A stretch of DNA of 64,000 bases from Sphingomonas hankookensis (GTDB lineage: Bacteria > Pseudomonadota > Alphaproteobacteria > Sphingomonadales > Sphingomonadaceae), in NCBI RefSeq assembly GCF_028551275.1, contig NZ_CP117025.1, positions 2,165,501 through 2,229,500 of the forward strand, in the 5' to 3' direction. A model generated the notes under the pieces. The model saw only the letters and a program-made list of their open reading frames with translations, was not told the origin of the DNA and did not search any database. The first letter of the stretch is position 1, and each line of letters starts with the position of its first letter. Of the stretch, positions 1 to 9,582 are shown in pieces. The position numbers and the translations under genes were made by a program.

Positions 1-2125
1 TCAGCACCGCGCGCGCCATGCCGAGACCGATGGCGAGGTAGAACAGCCAGGCGAGGCCGACCGCAATCGCCGCCAGCACGATGAAGATGGCGACATCGGT
101 GCGGACCGCCGCGAGGTCGCGTCCGGTCACCGCCGGCATCGCGACGGCGCGCGGCACGCCGACCAGCTGCGATGCGGTGACGAAGTGATAGCCCTTCGCC
201 TTCAGGATCGCGATGATTTGCGGCAGGGCATCGACCGTCTGCTGCCGGTCGCCGCCGCCATCGTGCAGCAGCACGACGTTGCGCGAACTGTCGGCGCTGG
301 CGTCCTCGACCTGCTCCACCACCTGCCGCACGATCGCGTCGGTGCCCGGCCGCTGCCAGTCGTTGGGATCGACGTGCAGCCCGACGACGGTGTAGCCGAG
401 GTCCTGCGCCAGCAGCGCGGGTGCGATTTCGTCCATCGTCGTCGGTTCGGCATCGCCGAAATAAGGCGCGCGGAACAGCGTGGTCGACCGGCCGGTATAG
501 GCCTGAATCAGCCGCTGGGTGGCATTCAGCTCCAGCTTGGTCGTGCGTTCGCCGGTCGTGGCGAGGTTGGGGTGGGTGTAGCTGTGGTTGCCGATCTCGT
601 CGCCATCGGCCACGATCCGCTGCAACAGCGCCGGATGTTCGAGCGCGTTTTCGCCGACGACGAAGAAGGTGGCGGGCACCCCGGCCTTTTCCAGCGCGTC
701 GAGGATCGGCGGCGTCCACGTAGCGTCGGGGCCGTCGTCGAAGGTCAGCGCGATCGCCTTCGGATCGGCGCTGCCGGTGCGCTGCACGACATAGGGGGTA
801 GGGAGCGCGGTGTAGCGTTCGTCGGCGATCATGCCGTCGCGGTCGAATTGCAGCAGGCGGTGGCCATCCGTCGGGCGGCTGGTGATGCGCAGCACTTCGC
901 CCGATCCCTCGACATCGACATTGACCGCGCTTCGCAGGCGGCCGAGCCGCGGCACGCGCCCGGCGGTGCGGAAGGCGGCGAAATCGTTCCAGATGCCGGC
1001 ATCCTCGCTGCCCAGTCGCCACAGCGCGACATCGTCCAGCCCCAACCGACGCAGCGCCGCCAGTTCGTTCCAGCTGGTCGCGGCGTCGAGCATCCACAGC
1101 TGATGGCGGCTGCCGCGTTCGTCGTCATAGGTGAAGCCGGCATTGCCGCTCGACCGGTCGAAGCCGACCGGGGCCGATGAGTCGTGCGCGGCGAGCCAGG
1201 CTTCCTCGATCGAGAGCGCATCGGCGCCGCCATCGTGCCAGTCATAGGCATAGCTGCCGAGCGCCACGACCAGCTTGTCGCGACCGACCTGGCGAATGGC
1301 CTGTTCGACCTGATCGACGAACCAGGGTTGCGACGCGATGGGGCCGGGGGTGCCGCTTTCCCAATGTTCGTCATAGGCCATCAGGATCACCCGGTCGGTG
1401 GCGCGGGCGATATCGGCCAGTCGCCATTCGGGATCGCCCGCCGGCGCGGTGACGGCGAGGATCGCGCCCTTGGGCAGGGCGGCGTGGAGCTGCGCGAGGA
1501 AGGCGGGATAGCGGGCGACCGCTGCGGCGGGCAGGCTTTCATAGTCCATGACCAGACCGGCGGCGTGATGCGCCTGCGCATAGCCGGCCAGCTGCGCCAC
1601 CAAAGCCGCGCGGGCCTGCGGATCGGCCAGCATCTTTGCGGCCCCTGCGCCGTCCCAGTTTTCGTCGGTCAGGTTCTGCACCATCGGCAGCACCTTCGGC
1701 GCGTGGCGCGTGGCGGCCATGAGCTGTGTCAGGCGTGGATCGTCGATCGCATGGACCTGCTGCCCGACGACGGTGACGAAGGCCGGCACGACCCAGTCGA
1801 GGCCGGTCATGTGCCGCTGGAGCGACGACAGCCCGCCGGCGGTGTCGGGGACGTAGAAGCCGATGGTCAGCGGCGATCCCGGCGTCGGCGCGCTGGTGCG
1901 GGGCAGCCAGCGGCGATGGTTCGCCAACCCGTCGTTGCGCGGCGCGAAGGCTTCGCCATGCCGCCGCGCGAAGGGCAGGGGCATGCCGAGCGTGCGCGGC
2001 GTCAGTACGAGTGTCGTCGCAAAGGCGATCGCCGCCAGCACGACCGCCAGGATCAGCAGCGCGACCCCGCGCCTCGCCCAGATGCCGCGCCGGCCGGTGG
2101 GATCGAAGAAGATGGGCTTGCTCAC
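1..2125 (-). CDS. GH18-like/NodB polysaccharide deacetylase multidomain protein (3' end outside window)
   Basis: Large envelope enzyme; about 708 codons are visible and the C-terminus is cut off by the window edge. One membrane helix lies near residues 15-38. A GH18-like region follows (roughly 60-370), with the catalytic-type motif MDYES near residue 191. A NodB deacetylase domain comes next, with TFDDGP near 460, HSYTHP near 512, RAPYFGD near 550 and LLHDGGG near 620. A second hydrophobic stretch starts at the window edge. Sphingomonad proteins of this build usually end in a GT2 glycosyltransferase, but that part is not visible here, so it is inference. The start is GTG at 2125: an in-frame TGA lies 15 bases upstream and GAGGT precedes the start. 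Likely role: making or remodelling an N-acetylated surface polysaccharide. Confidence 0.8.
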   Translation of the reverse strand, partial: MSKPIFFDPTGRRGIWARRGVALLILAVVLAAIAFATTLVLTPRTLGMPLPFARRHGEAFAPRNDGLANHRRWLPRTSAPTPGSPLTIGFYVPDTAGGLSSLQRHMTGLDWVVPAFVTVVGQQVHAIDDPRLTQLMAATRHAPKVLPMVQNLTDENWDGAGAAKMLADPQARAALVAQLAGYAQAHHAAGLVMDYESLPAAAVARYPAFLAQLHAALPKGAILAVTAPAGDPEWRLADIARATDRVILMAYDEHWESGTPGPIASQPWFVDQVEQAIRQVGRDKLVVALGSYAYDWHDGGADALSIEEAWLAAHDSSAPVGFDRSSGNAGFTYDDERGSRHQLWMLDAATSWNELAALRRLGLDDVALWRLGSEDAGIWNDFAAFRTAGRVPRLGRLRSAVNVDVEGSGEVLRITSRPTDGHRLLQFDRDGMIADERYTALPTPYVVQRTGSADPKAIALTFDDGPDATWTPPILDALEKAGVPATFFVVGENALEHPALLQRIVADGDEIGNHSYTHPNLATTGERTTKLELNATQRLIQAYTGRSTTLFRAPYFGDAEPTTMDEIAPALLAQDLGYTVVGLHVDPNDWQRPGTDAIVRQVVEQVEDASADSSRNVVLLHDGGGDRQQTVDALPQIIAILKAKGYHFVTASQLVGVPRAVAMPAVTGRDLAAVRTDVAIFIVLAAIAVGLAWLFYLAIGLGMARAVL

Positions 2126-2294
2126 GTGGCGGCGACCTCAATAACGACTGTGCCGGCCGCGTTACGGGATCGGGCCGCGCCGGGCGGTGAGCGCCACATG
2201 AATTTTTGGTCACGCGGGCAGGACGGCGCGTGATGCCGCTTTGCAACAGGTTGCGCATTCCGGATTATTGATGATCGATACGACCCGGCATGAA

Positions 2295-2322
2295 TTGACA
2301 GCCCCCCGACAAAGCATAGGAT
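2295..2322 (+). promoter_or_regulatory. Candidate sigma-70 promoter of the autotransporter gene
   Basis: TTGACA at 2295-2300, a 16-base spacer, then TAGGAT at 2317-2322. It sits about 50 bases before the ATG at 2372, whose ribosome site AGGGGG is at 2360-2365. The -35 is perfect and the -10 matches 4 of 6. This is seen in sequence only. Confidence 0.5.
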
Positions 2323-2371
2323 GCCGCAATCACGGCGTTTTCCGGGCCGTTCGAAGTATAGGGGGATTTAC

Positions 2372-5300
2372 ATGGTACAGCGTCGATCGGCGGCTTTCCG
2401 CCGGATGGCTCGTTGCGCGTTGCTGACATCGGTGATGCCGTTCGCCGTGCAGGCACAGGCGCAGGAGCGTCCGACGGAGTCCGTCCATGCACCGCATGCC
2501 GGCACGATCTCCGCCGCACCGGTGAGCGTTGCTCCGATCGGCAGCGCGCCGGTCAGTGTCGCTCCGCTGGGCATTGCGCCGGGTGGTGTGATGCCGGGCG
2601 GGTCGTCGGTCGACGAGCCGCAGGTCGTCATCAACCCGCCGGGCACGCCCACGACGGCACGCGACCCGAACGACATCACCGGCGTCGGGCAGATGTTCAT
2701 CAATCAGGGCGGCGGCAGCCTGAGCCTGTGCACCGGCACGCTGGTCAACCCGCGCATGGTGATCCTGGCGGCGCACTGCATGAACACCAGTCCGGCCAGC
2801 GCCTATGGCACCGAAACCGGCAACAAGCAGATGGCGTTCGGTTTCAAGGCCGATAACCTGCAGGGCGTGCGCGACTGGCTGTTCGGTAATCCCACGACCG
2901 GCGTGACCGCGTTCCGGTCGACCCCCGCCAATGCGATGTTCAACGTCAATCAGGTGTCGTACCTGACCGACTCGCTGAAGCCCGAAAATCGCGGCTTCCT
3001 GCAGGCCGACGTCGCCATTGCGACGCTCGACACGCCGGCGGTCGGTATCCCGGCATGGGCGCTGCTGTTCTCGGCACTGCCCGCGCCGTCGTCGATCAAC
3101 AACGCCACCGGCACCGGCTATCATGTCGTCATCACCGGTTATGGCCGCAACGGTACCGGGCTGAACGGCGATACCGGCGGGATCGATTATCGTCGTCGCG
3201 TGGCGGAAAATTATCTCGGCGCGCTGACCTCGCTCAGCGATGTCGACCTGTTCCTCTATGGCGACACGGCGCGGACGCTGAACCAGAACCTGTACATGAC
3301 CGACCTCGACGATCCGCGTCGCGGCACGGCGTCGGCCAGCCGGTTCGACTTCAACCTGTTCAAGGACAATGCGCTTCCGAACGAAGGCATCACCGCCGGC
3401 GGCGATTCGGGTGGTCCGCTGATCCTCGACAAGACGTATAGCAAGCCGGTCGTGCTGGGCGTACTCTCGGGCGGCACGCGCTATTATGCCGCGCAGCCGT
3501 CGTCGTCCTACGGCACGACGTCCTTCTATCAGCCGCTCTATCTCTATTGGGACTATATCGTCGCCTCGAACCCCTACCGCTATGTCAGCGCGAAGGCGGG
3601 CGATGCGAAGTGGACCGACGCGACCCATTGGCAGACCGAGCTCGACCCGAGCTATCAGGTGATCCAGAACGGCAAGCTGGTGAACGGCGTGCCGACCACC
3701 GCGGGCCAGGGTGAGGCCGGATCGGGCGGCGATTTCGGGCAGCTGTGCTTCGAAAGCGCGTCGAGCTCGATCTGCAAGGATTTGGCGACCGGCATCTATT
3801 ACCAGAACGGCGTGGCGGTCGCGCAGGACCCGGTCGACCGCGGTCCCGCCGCGGTGGCGCGTGCCGCCGCGACTTTGGCCAACGGCCTGCCGGGTGCGAC
3901 CAACTTCGTCCCCAACAACACGAACCCGGTAAAGGCGTCGGGCATCGTCGGACGCTATTTCGACGTGACGCTCGGCGCGGCGGGTACCACGACGCTCGAT
4001 ACCAGCGTCACCATCGACCGCCTGTCGATCGCCAACAGCCAGGCGCGGTTGAACGTCACCAGCACCGGCTCGCTCACCAGCCTGATCGAGATCAACCAGC
4101 TGAACGGCCAGACCATCGTCGACGGCCGCGTGGCGACCGGCGGGGATTATTTCCTGCTGGGCGGGTTGCTCAGCGGTTCGGGCCGGGTCGATTCGCGCTT
4201 CCTAACGAGTGTCAGCGGCACGATCGCGCCGGGCACGATCGGGACGATCGGCACGCTGACCATCGGCGGCAACCTGATCCTGGCGTCGGGCACGCAGCTG
4301 GCGATCGACATCGGCAACAATGGCGCGTCGGACAGGATCGCACTGGTCCGCAACGGCACCACCGACGGGCTGGCTAGCATCGGCGGATCGGTGCTGTTCA
4401 ATCCGGTGGCGGGCAGCACGATCCGCTATAACGACAGCTACACGATCCTGACCGCCGCCGGCGAAATCCGTGGCCGCTTTGCCCAGCCGGGGGCGCTTAG
4501 CGCGATCCTGCGGCCGGTGCTGAGCTACACCGCCAACAGCGTGACCGCGCGGATCGATGCCGGCAGCTATGCGAGCGTCGTCGCGCAGACGCCGATCCAG
4601 ACCGCCTATGCCCAACTGCTCGACCAGAACCGCAGCAACTATGCGGCGGTGGCGGGCGCTTACGGCATTCTCGACCTGCAGAGCCAGGCCGGGATCCAGG
4701 CGTCGCTGGAGGGTCTTGCCCCGCGTAGCGAGACGACCAAGCGCGCGATCGGCACGGTGGCGATGGACAATGTCGCCCGCTTCTATCGCGAACGGCTGGC
4801 GGCGATCGATCCGGCGCAGCCGCTGGGTGGCACGCTGGCGGTGATGGGGCGGCCGAGCGATGTGGTGGTGGGGGCAGTGATGGCCCCGACCATGGGCGTC
4901 GCGGCACAGACCGATGCGTCGGTCACCTCGATCCGCGAGGGCGTGCTGCCCGACGATGCCAGTGCGTTCCTCGCGGGCGGCTATATCCGCGGCAGTTCGC
5001 CGGGGATGCCGGGCACGAACCCGGCATCGGGTCGCGACGAGTTCGACGGCTTCTACATCGCGGGCGGCGTCGAAAAGGCGCTGTCGGATACCGCCGTGCT
5101 CGGCTTCGGCCTGTCGTACAGCGATGTCGACGGGCAGCAGCGCTTTGGCCAGCAGGCGCGCGGCGAGCTGATCCAGGGGACGCTGTACGGCAAGGTGCAG
5201 GCGCCGATGGGCGTCACCGTCGATGCGCAGTTCGGTGCGGGCGTCTATCAGGCGCGCACCAGCCGTAACGTGACGCTGGGCACCACGCCCTTCACGCTGC

Positions 5301-5779
5301 GCGCCCGCGACAATGCGCTGGCGCTGTCGGCGGAAGTCGGCGCGGGCTATCTGTTCGGCACCGACCAGCTGCACATCGGCCCGCGCGTTGCGGTTCGTGC
5401 CAGCCAGCTGGGCTTCACCCCGACGGTCGAAACCGGCGGCGGTCCGGCGCTGCGCTACGATGCAGACAACTACACCAGCCTCCAAGGCCGCGCCGGTGCG
5501 GTGCTCGACGGAGCGTTCGGCGGCTTCCGTCCGTTCGCCTCGGCCTATTATGTCCGGGAGTTCGAGGATCGCGCGGCGTTCTTCACCGCGAACTTCGCGA
5601 ACGGCATCGGGCCGAGCGTGGCGTTCGCGCTGCCCAGCCGCGACGATGAATGGGGTGAGATCGGCGGCGGCTTCGCGTTCGGCAGCGACAAGGTCGAATT
5701 CTCGGTCGCGGCCGACACGACGATCGAACGCGACATCCGCAACCAGTCGTATCGCGGTACGGTGAAGGTGCGCTTCTGA
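2372..5779 (+). CDS. S1-family serine protease autotransporter
   Basis: Predicted secreted or surface-anchored trypsin-like protease of 1135 aa using type V (autotransporter) secretion. A signal peptide runs to about residue 30 (ends VQAQA). A low-complexity segment rich in Ser/Ala/Pro/Val follows, with short repeats (SVAPIG, SVAPLG). The protease domain shows the full triad: His135 (AAHC), Asp213 (DVAIATL) and Ser346 (GGDSGGPL). A repetitive beta-strand linker (about 530-750) leads to a C-terminal autotransporter barrel (about 860-1135) ending in VKVRF, the usual terminal Phe. The ATG at 2372 is preferred to the in-frame upstream ATG at 2321 because it has the AGGGGG site and starts a clean signal peptide. 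The gene stands alone, with hairpins after its stop. The substrate is unknown. Confidence 0.88.
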   Translation: MVQRRSAAFRRMARCALLTSVMPFAVQAQAQERPTESVHAPHAGTISAAPVSVAPIGSAPVSVAPLGIAPGGVMPGGSSVDEPQVVINPPGTPTTARDPNDITGVGQMFINQGGGSLSLCTGTLVNPRMVILAAHCMNTSPASAYGTETGNKQMAFGFKADNLQGVRDWLFGNPTTGVTAFRSTPANAMFNVNQVSYLTDSLKPENRGFLQADVAIATLDTPAVGIPAWALLFSALPAPSSINNATGTGYHVVITGYGRNGTGLNGDTGGIDYRRRVAENYLGALTSLSDVDLFLYGDTARTLNQNLYMTDLDDPRRGTASASRFDFNLFKDNALPNEGITAGGDSGGPLILDKTYSKPVVLGVLSGGTRYYAAQPSSSYGTTSFYQPLYLYWDYIVASNPYRYVSAKAGDAKWTDATHWQTELDPSYQVIQNGKLVNGVPTTAGQGEAGSGGDFGQLCFESASSSICKDLATGIYYQNGVAVAQDPVDRGPAAVARAAATLANGLPGATNFVPNNTNPVKASGIVGRYFDVTLGAAGTTTLDTSVTIDRLSIANSQARLNVTSTGSLTSLIEINQLNGQTIVDGRVATGGDYFLLGGLLSGSGRVDSRFLTSVSGTIAPGTIGTIGTLTIGGNLILASGTQLAIDIGNNGASDRIALVRNGTTDGLASIGGSVLFNPVAGSTIRYNDSYTILTAAGEIRGRFAQPGALSAILRPVLSYTANSVTARIDAGSYASVVAQTPIQTAYAQLLDQNRSNYAAVAGAYGILDLQSQAGIQASLEGLAPRSETTKRAIGTVAMDNVARFYRERLAAIDPAQPLGGTLAVMGRPSDVVVGAVMAPTMGVAAQTDASVTSIREGVLPDDASAFLAGGYIRGSSPGMPGTNPASGRDEFDGFYIAGGVEKALSDTAVLGFGLSYSDVDGQQRFGQQARGELIQGTLYGKVQAPMGVTVDAQFGAGVYQARTSRNVTLGTTPFTLRARDNALALSAEVGAGYLFGTDQLHIGPRVAVRASQLGFTPTVETGGGPALRYDADNYTSLQGRAGAVLDGAFGGFRPFASAYYVREFEDRAAFFTANFANGIGPSVAFALPSRDDEWGEIGGGFAFGSDKVEFSVAADTTIERDIRNQSYRGTVKVRF

Positions 5780-5789
5780 TGGGTAGCAG

Positions 5790-5811
5790 CCGGCGCGTGT
5801 GAGCGCGCCGG
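5790..5811 (+). terminator. Stem-loop just after the autotransporter gene
   Basis: Perfect 8-bp GC stem (CCGGCGCG / CGCGCCGG) with a 6-base loop, starting 11 bases after the stop. Only a weak T-run follows (TCGTTT). It probably acts together with the next hairpin. Confidence 0.5.
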
Positions 5812-5830
5812 TCGTTTGCGTGAACGGAGA

Positions 5831-5868
5831 GAAGGCGGCGGTCCAGGTGGTCTGCCGCCTTCTTGTTT
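5831..5868 (+). terminator. Rho-independent terminator candidate
   Basis: Stem GAAGGCGGC (5831-5839) pairs with GCCGCCTTC (5854-5862) and is followed by TTGTTT. The rest of the 5780-6134 gap shows no convincing gene. Confidence 0.6.
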
Positions 5869-5978
5869 GCGCGCGGTAGGGTGCTGGGCGAACGGGATCG
5901 GGAGCGGGCCACCAGATCGCTTCACCACCGCGGAGGTGATCGGCGGTCCCGACTTGTGGCGATCGGCGAGGAAGCGGG

Positions 5979-5999
5979 ACCCCGGGTCAAGCCCAGGGT
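5979..5999. repeat. Small intergenic palindrome (ACCCCGGG type)
   Basis: Imperfect hairpin with ACCC-GGG arms around a TCAA loop. It resembles the perfect palindrome at 18355-18375, so both probably belong to one dispersed intergenic hairpin family of this genome. Confidence 0.4.
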
Positions 6000-6134
6000 G
6001 ACGACGATATGGCGTCTTCGATCAGGAACAGCGCCGCAACGGGTGAATGCCACTGCGTCGAGCGCAGGATCGGCCGAAACGCGCCAGGCGTTCTGCTACG
6101 ATGGGGAGGACCCTTCCGGCCGGTCTGGGGAGAA

Positions 6135-6210
<76 letters not shown>

Positions 6211-6224
6211 ATTCGCTGGACAGG

Positions 6225-6300
<76 letters not shown>

Positions 6301-6384
6301 GTCGCCTGGGCGATGGGGCGGGCCGGGCTGGCCGATCCGCCGTTGGAGCGGCGCCTTTAGCGAACCTTTGGCCCCACGCAAACC

Positions 6385-6410
6385 CTATTTTTCAGATTTC
6401 CGAAAAATAG
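6385..6410 (-). terminator. Terminator candidate of the mre/rodA operon
   Basis: Perfect 9-bp stem CTATTTTTC / GAAAAATAG with an 8-base loop, 2 bases after the rodA stop. The AT-rich arms resemble an intrinsic terminator and could work in either direction. Confidence 0.55.
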
Positions 6411-6412
6411 CG

Positions 6413-7549
6413 TCAGAACCGGACGCGATCACGATTCTCCCGGTCGATCGCCATCAGGATGCCGATGCAGCCGAGCACCGTCATCTGGGCCGATCCGCCA
6501 TAGCTGACCAGCGGCAGGGGGATGCCGACGACCGGAGCCAGCCCCATGACCATGCCGAGATTGATCGCGACATAGAAGAAGATCGTCGTAGCGAGCCCGC
6601 CCGCGACCAGCTTCGAGAAACGCCCCTCCGCGCGGACGCCGACGCCGACGCCCCAGCGCACCAGCAGGATGAAGGCGGTGATGAGCAGCACGCCGCCGAC
6701 CAGCCCCCATTCCTCCGCCATGGTCGCGAACACGAAGTCGGTATGCCCCTCGGGCAGATAGTCGAGATGGCTCTGCGTGCCGTTCAGGAACCCCTTGCCA
6801 AAGATGCCGCCCGACCCGATCGCGATCTTCGACTGGCTGATATGATAGCCGGTGCCGAGCGGGTCGCTTTCGGGGTTGAGGAAGATCAGCACGCGGTTCT
6901 TCTGATATTCGTGCAGCAGGAAGTTGAAGGCGAGCGGCGCGGCGATGGCGACGCCCAGCGCACCGCCGACGAACAGTCGAAGCGGCAGGCCGGCGAGGAA
7001 CATCACCGTCAGGCCGCCTGCGGTAATCATCAGCGCGGTGCCGAGGTCGGGCTGAAGCATGACCAGCACGACCGGGATTCCCAGCATCGCCGCCGCCGGC
7101 CACACCGCACCGAAGCGACGTATCTCACCCGCCGGCAACAGGTCGTAGAAGCGTGCCAGAGCCAGCACGATGGCGGGCTTCATGAATTCCGATGGCTGTA
7201 CCCGGATGAAGCCGAGGTCGAGCCAGCGCTGCGACCCGCCCTTCACCGCGCCGACCAGTTCGACCAGCACCAGCATCACGGTGATGACGGCATAGGCGGG
7301 CAGGGCGATCCCCTGCCAGAAGCTCATGCGGATGCGGGAAATGCCGATGGCCGCCAACAGGAAGATGGCGAAGGCCAGCCCCTGTCGCGACGCCCAGGGC
7401 TGTACGCTGCCGCCAGCCGCCGAGAAGAGGACGACCAGCCCGAACCCGCCGATCGCCAGCAACAGGAACAGGACGCGCCACGGCAGCTTCGCCAATGGTG
7501 CCGGAACGAAGCCCAGCCCGTGCGAGGTCGTCTGGTTGATGCGCTTCAT
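6413..7549 (-). CDS. rodA: Peptidoglycan glycosyltransferase RodA
   Basis: SEDS-family membrane glycosyltransferase that polymerises lipid II during cell elongation, paired with PBP2. 378 aa, about the usual length, with about ten hydrophobic helices. Family signatures are visible: RVQPSEFMKPA, MLQPDLGTALM, YQKNRVLIFLNPE, GTQSHLDYLPEGHTDFVF and PLVSYGGSAQM. It is the last gene of mreB-mreC-mreD-mrdA-rodA and overlaps mrdA by 4 bases (ATGA), so the two are translationally coupled. An AT-rich hairpin follows the stop. Confidence 0.97.
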   Translation of the reverse strand: MKRINQTTSHGLGFVPAPLAKLPWRVLFLLLAIGGFGLVVLFSAAGGSVQPWASRQGLAFAIFLLAAIGISRIRMSFWQGIALPAYAVITVMLVLVELVGAVKGGSQRWLDLGFIRVQPSEFMKPAIVLALARFYDLLPAGEIRRFGAVWPAAAMLGIPVVLVMLQPDLGTALMITAGGLTVMFLAGLPLRLFVGGALGVAIAAPLAFNFLLHEYQKNRVLIFLNPESDPLGTGYHISQSKIAIGSGGIFGKGFLNGTQSHLDYLPEGHTDFVFATMAEEWGLVGGVLLITAFILLVRWGVGVGVRAEGRFSKLVAGGLATTIFFYVAINLGMVMGLAPVVGIPLPLVSYGGSAQMTVLGCIGILMAIDRENRDRVRF

Positions 7550-9582
7550 TCGGTCCGTTCAGTCACGTTGGATTGGGCCACCGCGGTGTCGGGGGCGCTC
7601 TGGTTGGCGGCGGTGTCGACGACGTTGGTCGTCGCGCCCTCGACATCGGCCGGTGTCGCGGGAACGGTGGTGACCGGTGCGGTCTGTTCGGCCTCGAACG
7701 CCTTCCACTGTGCCGCCATCCGGGTCTGGACGTCGCCGCCCCATTCGCGCTCCAGCGGTTCGAGCCGGGCCATCGCCTTGTCACGGTCGAACAGCCATGA
7801 GAGAATGTCGCTGGCGATCGGCGCGGCGGTATAGATATGGCCGGAATGCTCCAGCACGACCGATACGGCGTAGCGCGGCGCGGCGGCGGGGGCGTAGCCG
7901 ATGAACAGCGAGTGGTCGCGCATCCGGAACGGGATCGCGCTATCACCCAGCACACCGGTGCGACGCTCCGCCATGGTAATGCGACGCACCTGCGCGGTGC
8001 CGGTCTTGCCGGCCAGCTGGATGCCCTCCGGCAGCCCCTGAAAGCGCGATCGGCCGGCGGTGCCGCCGCCATTGACCACCGCCCAGGTCGCTCGGTGCAC
8101 CGTCGCCAGCATTTCCGGATCGATCCCCATCGAGGGCGCCGGCTTATGGGCGGTATCGAGCAGCAGGCGCGGCACGACCTCGCGCCCCTGCGCCAGTCGC
8201 GCAGCCATCACCGCCAGCTGCAGCGGGTTGCTCAGGACATAGCCTTGCCCGATCGACGCGTTGACCGAGTCGGCGACGGTCCATTTCTGCTTATATTTCC
8301 GCAGCTTCCACGCGCTGTCTGGCACGGTGCCATAACGTTGCGACTGGAACGGAAGCTCGAATTTCTGCCCCAGTCCCATCTGTCGCACGGTGGTCGCGAA
8401 CGCGTCGTAGCCCAGTTCGCGGGCCATGGTGTAGAAATAGATATCGCAACTCTGTGCTACCGCCCCGATCAGGTCGAGCGGGCCATGGCCACCACGCTTG
8501 TGGCAGTGGAAGCGGCCGGTGCCGACCTGCAACACGCCCGAACAGGTGACGCGGCGGTGAGGATCGACGCCGGCCTTCATGATGGCAAGGCCGTGCATCG
8601 GCTTGACCGTCGATCCGGGCGGATACAGCCCCTGCAGCGTCTTGTTCATCAGCGGGATATGGTCGTCGCCCGACAGCATCTTCCATTCGAGCCGGCCGAT
8701 CCCGTCCGAAAAACTGTTGGGGTCGTAGGCGGGCATCGACACCATCGCCAGCACGTCGCCGGTAACCGCGTCCATCACCACCGCCGAGCCGGAGTTCGGC
8801 CCCAGCCGGCGGGCGGCATATTCCTGTAGCCCGAGATCGATGGTCAGGCGGACATTCTTACCCTGCTTGTCGGGCCGCGTGTCGAGTTCGCGCACGATCT
8901 GGCCGCGCGCCGTCACCTCGACGCGCTTGGCGCCCGCCGTCCCGCGAAGCTGCGATTCCAGCGTCTTTTCAAGGCCATCCTTGCCGAGTTTGAAACCCGG
9001 TGTGACCATCAACGGGTCGCGGGTTTCCTTGAACTGTTCGGCGGTCGCAGCGCCGACATAGCCGGTGATATGCGCGACCGCGGCGCCCGGTGGATAGCTG
9101 CGCGAAAAACCGCGGGTAGGCTGGACGCCGGGGAGTTCGGGCAGGCGGACGCTGACCGCCGCGAAGCGTTCCCAGTCGAGATTCTCGGCGACCTGGACCG
9201 GGGTGAAGTTGCCGGCGCGCTTCAGGTCGGTCTGGATGCGGGCCATGTCCTCCGGCGTCAGTGCCAGCAACTGCCGCAGTTCGCCGAGCACCCGGTCGCG
9301 ATCCTCCAGCCGGTCGGGGATCAGGTCGACCCGGAAATCGGTGCGATTGTTGGCGATCGGCGCGCCGTGGCGATCGATGATCCACCCACGGCGGGGCGGG
9401 ATCATGGTCAGGTTGACGCGGTTGCTTTCGGCGAGGAGGTTATAGCGCTCGTTCTCGGCGACCGACAGCCATGCCATCCGCCCCGCCAGCACGACGCCCA
9501 CCGCCACCTGCGCCCCGCCCAGCACCATCGCGCGCCTGGAAAAGCTGAAAGCCTGTGCGGCCTCGGTGACGATCCTGCTCAT
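7546..9582 (-). CDS. mrdA: Penicillin-binding protein 2
   Basis: Class B transpeptidase of the elongasome, 678 aa. An N-terminal membrane anchor (about 15-40) is followed by a PBP dimer domain and the transpeptidase domain. Catalytic motifs: SxxK as Ser324-Thr-Val-Lys327, SVN starting at Ser439, and KTG starting at Lys526. The long tail after about residue 610 is rich in Thr, Ala and Pro. It overlaps mreD and rodA by 4 bases each. Confidence 0.97.
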   Translation of the reverse strand: MSRIVTEAAQAFSFSRRAMVLGGAQVAVGVVLAGRMAWLSVAENERYNLLAESNRVNLTMIPPRRGWIIDRHGAPIANNRTDFRVDLIPDRLEDRDRVLGELRQLLALTPEDMARIQTDLKRAGNFTPVQVAENLDWERFAAVSVRLPELPGVQPTRGFSRSYPPGAAVAHITGYVGAATAEQFKETRDPLMVTPGFKLGKDGLEKTLESQLRGTAGAKRVEVTARGQIVRELDTRPDKQGKNVRLTIDLGLQEYAARRLGPNSGSAVVMDAVTGDVLAMVSMPAYDPNSFSDGIGRLEWKMLSGDDHIPLMNKTLQGLYPPGSTVKPMHGLAIMKAGVDPHRRVTCSGVLQVGTGRFHCHKRGGHGPLDLIGAVAQSCDIYFYTMARELGYDAFATTVRQMGLGQKFELPFQSQRYGTVPDSAWKLRKYKQKWTVADSVNASIGQGYVLSNPLQLAVMAARLAQGREVVPRLLLDTAHKPAPSMGIDPEMLATVHRATWAVVNGGGTAGRSRFQGLPEGIQLAGKTGTAQVRRITMAERRTGVLGDSAIPFRMRDHSLFIGYAPAAAPRYAVSVVLEHSGHIYTAAPIASDILSWLFDRDKAMARLEPLEREWGGDVQTRMAAQWKAFEAEQTAPVTTVPATPADVEGATTNVVDTAANQSAPDTAVAQSNVTERTE

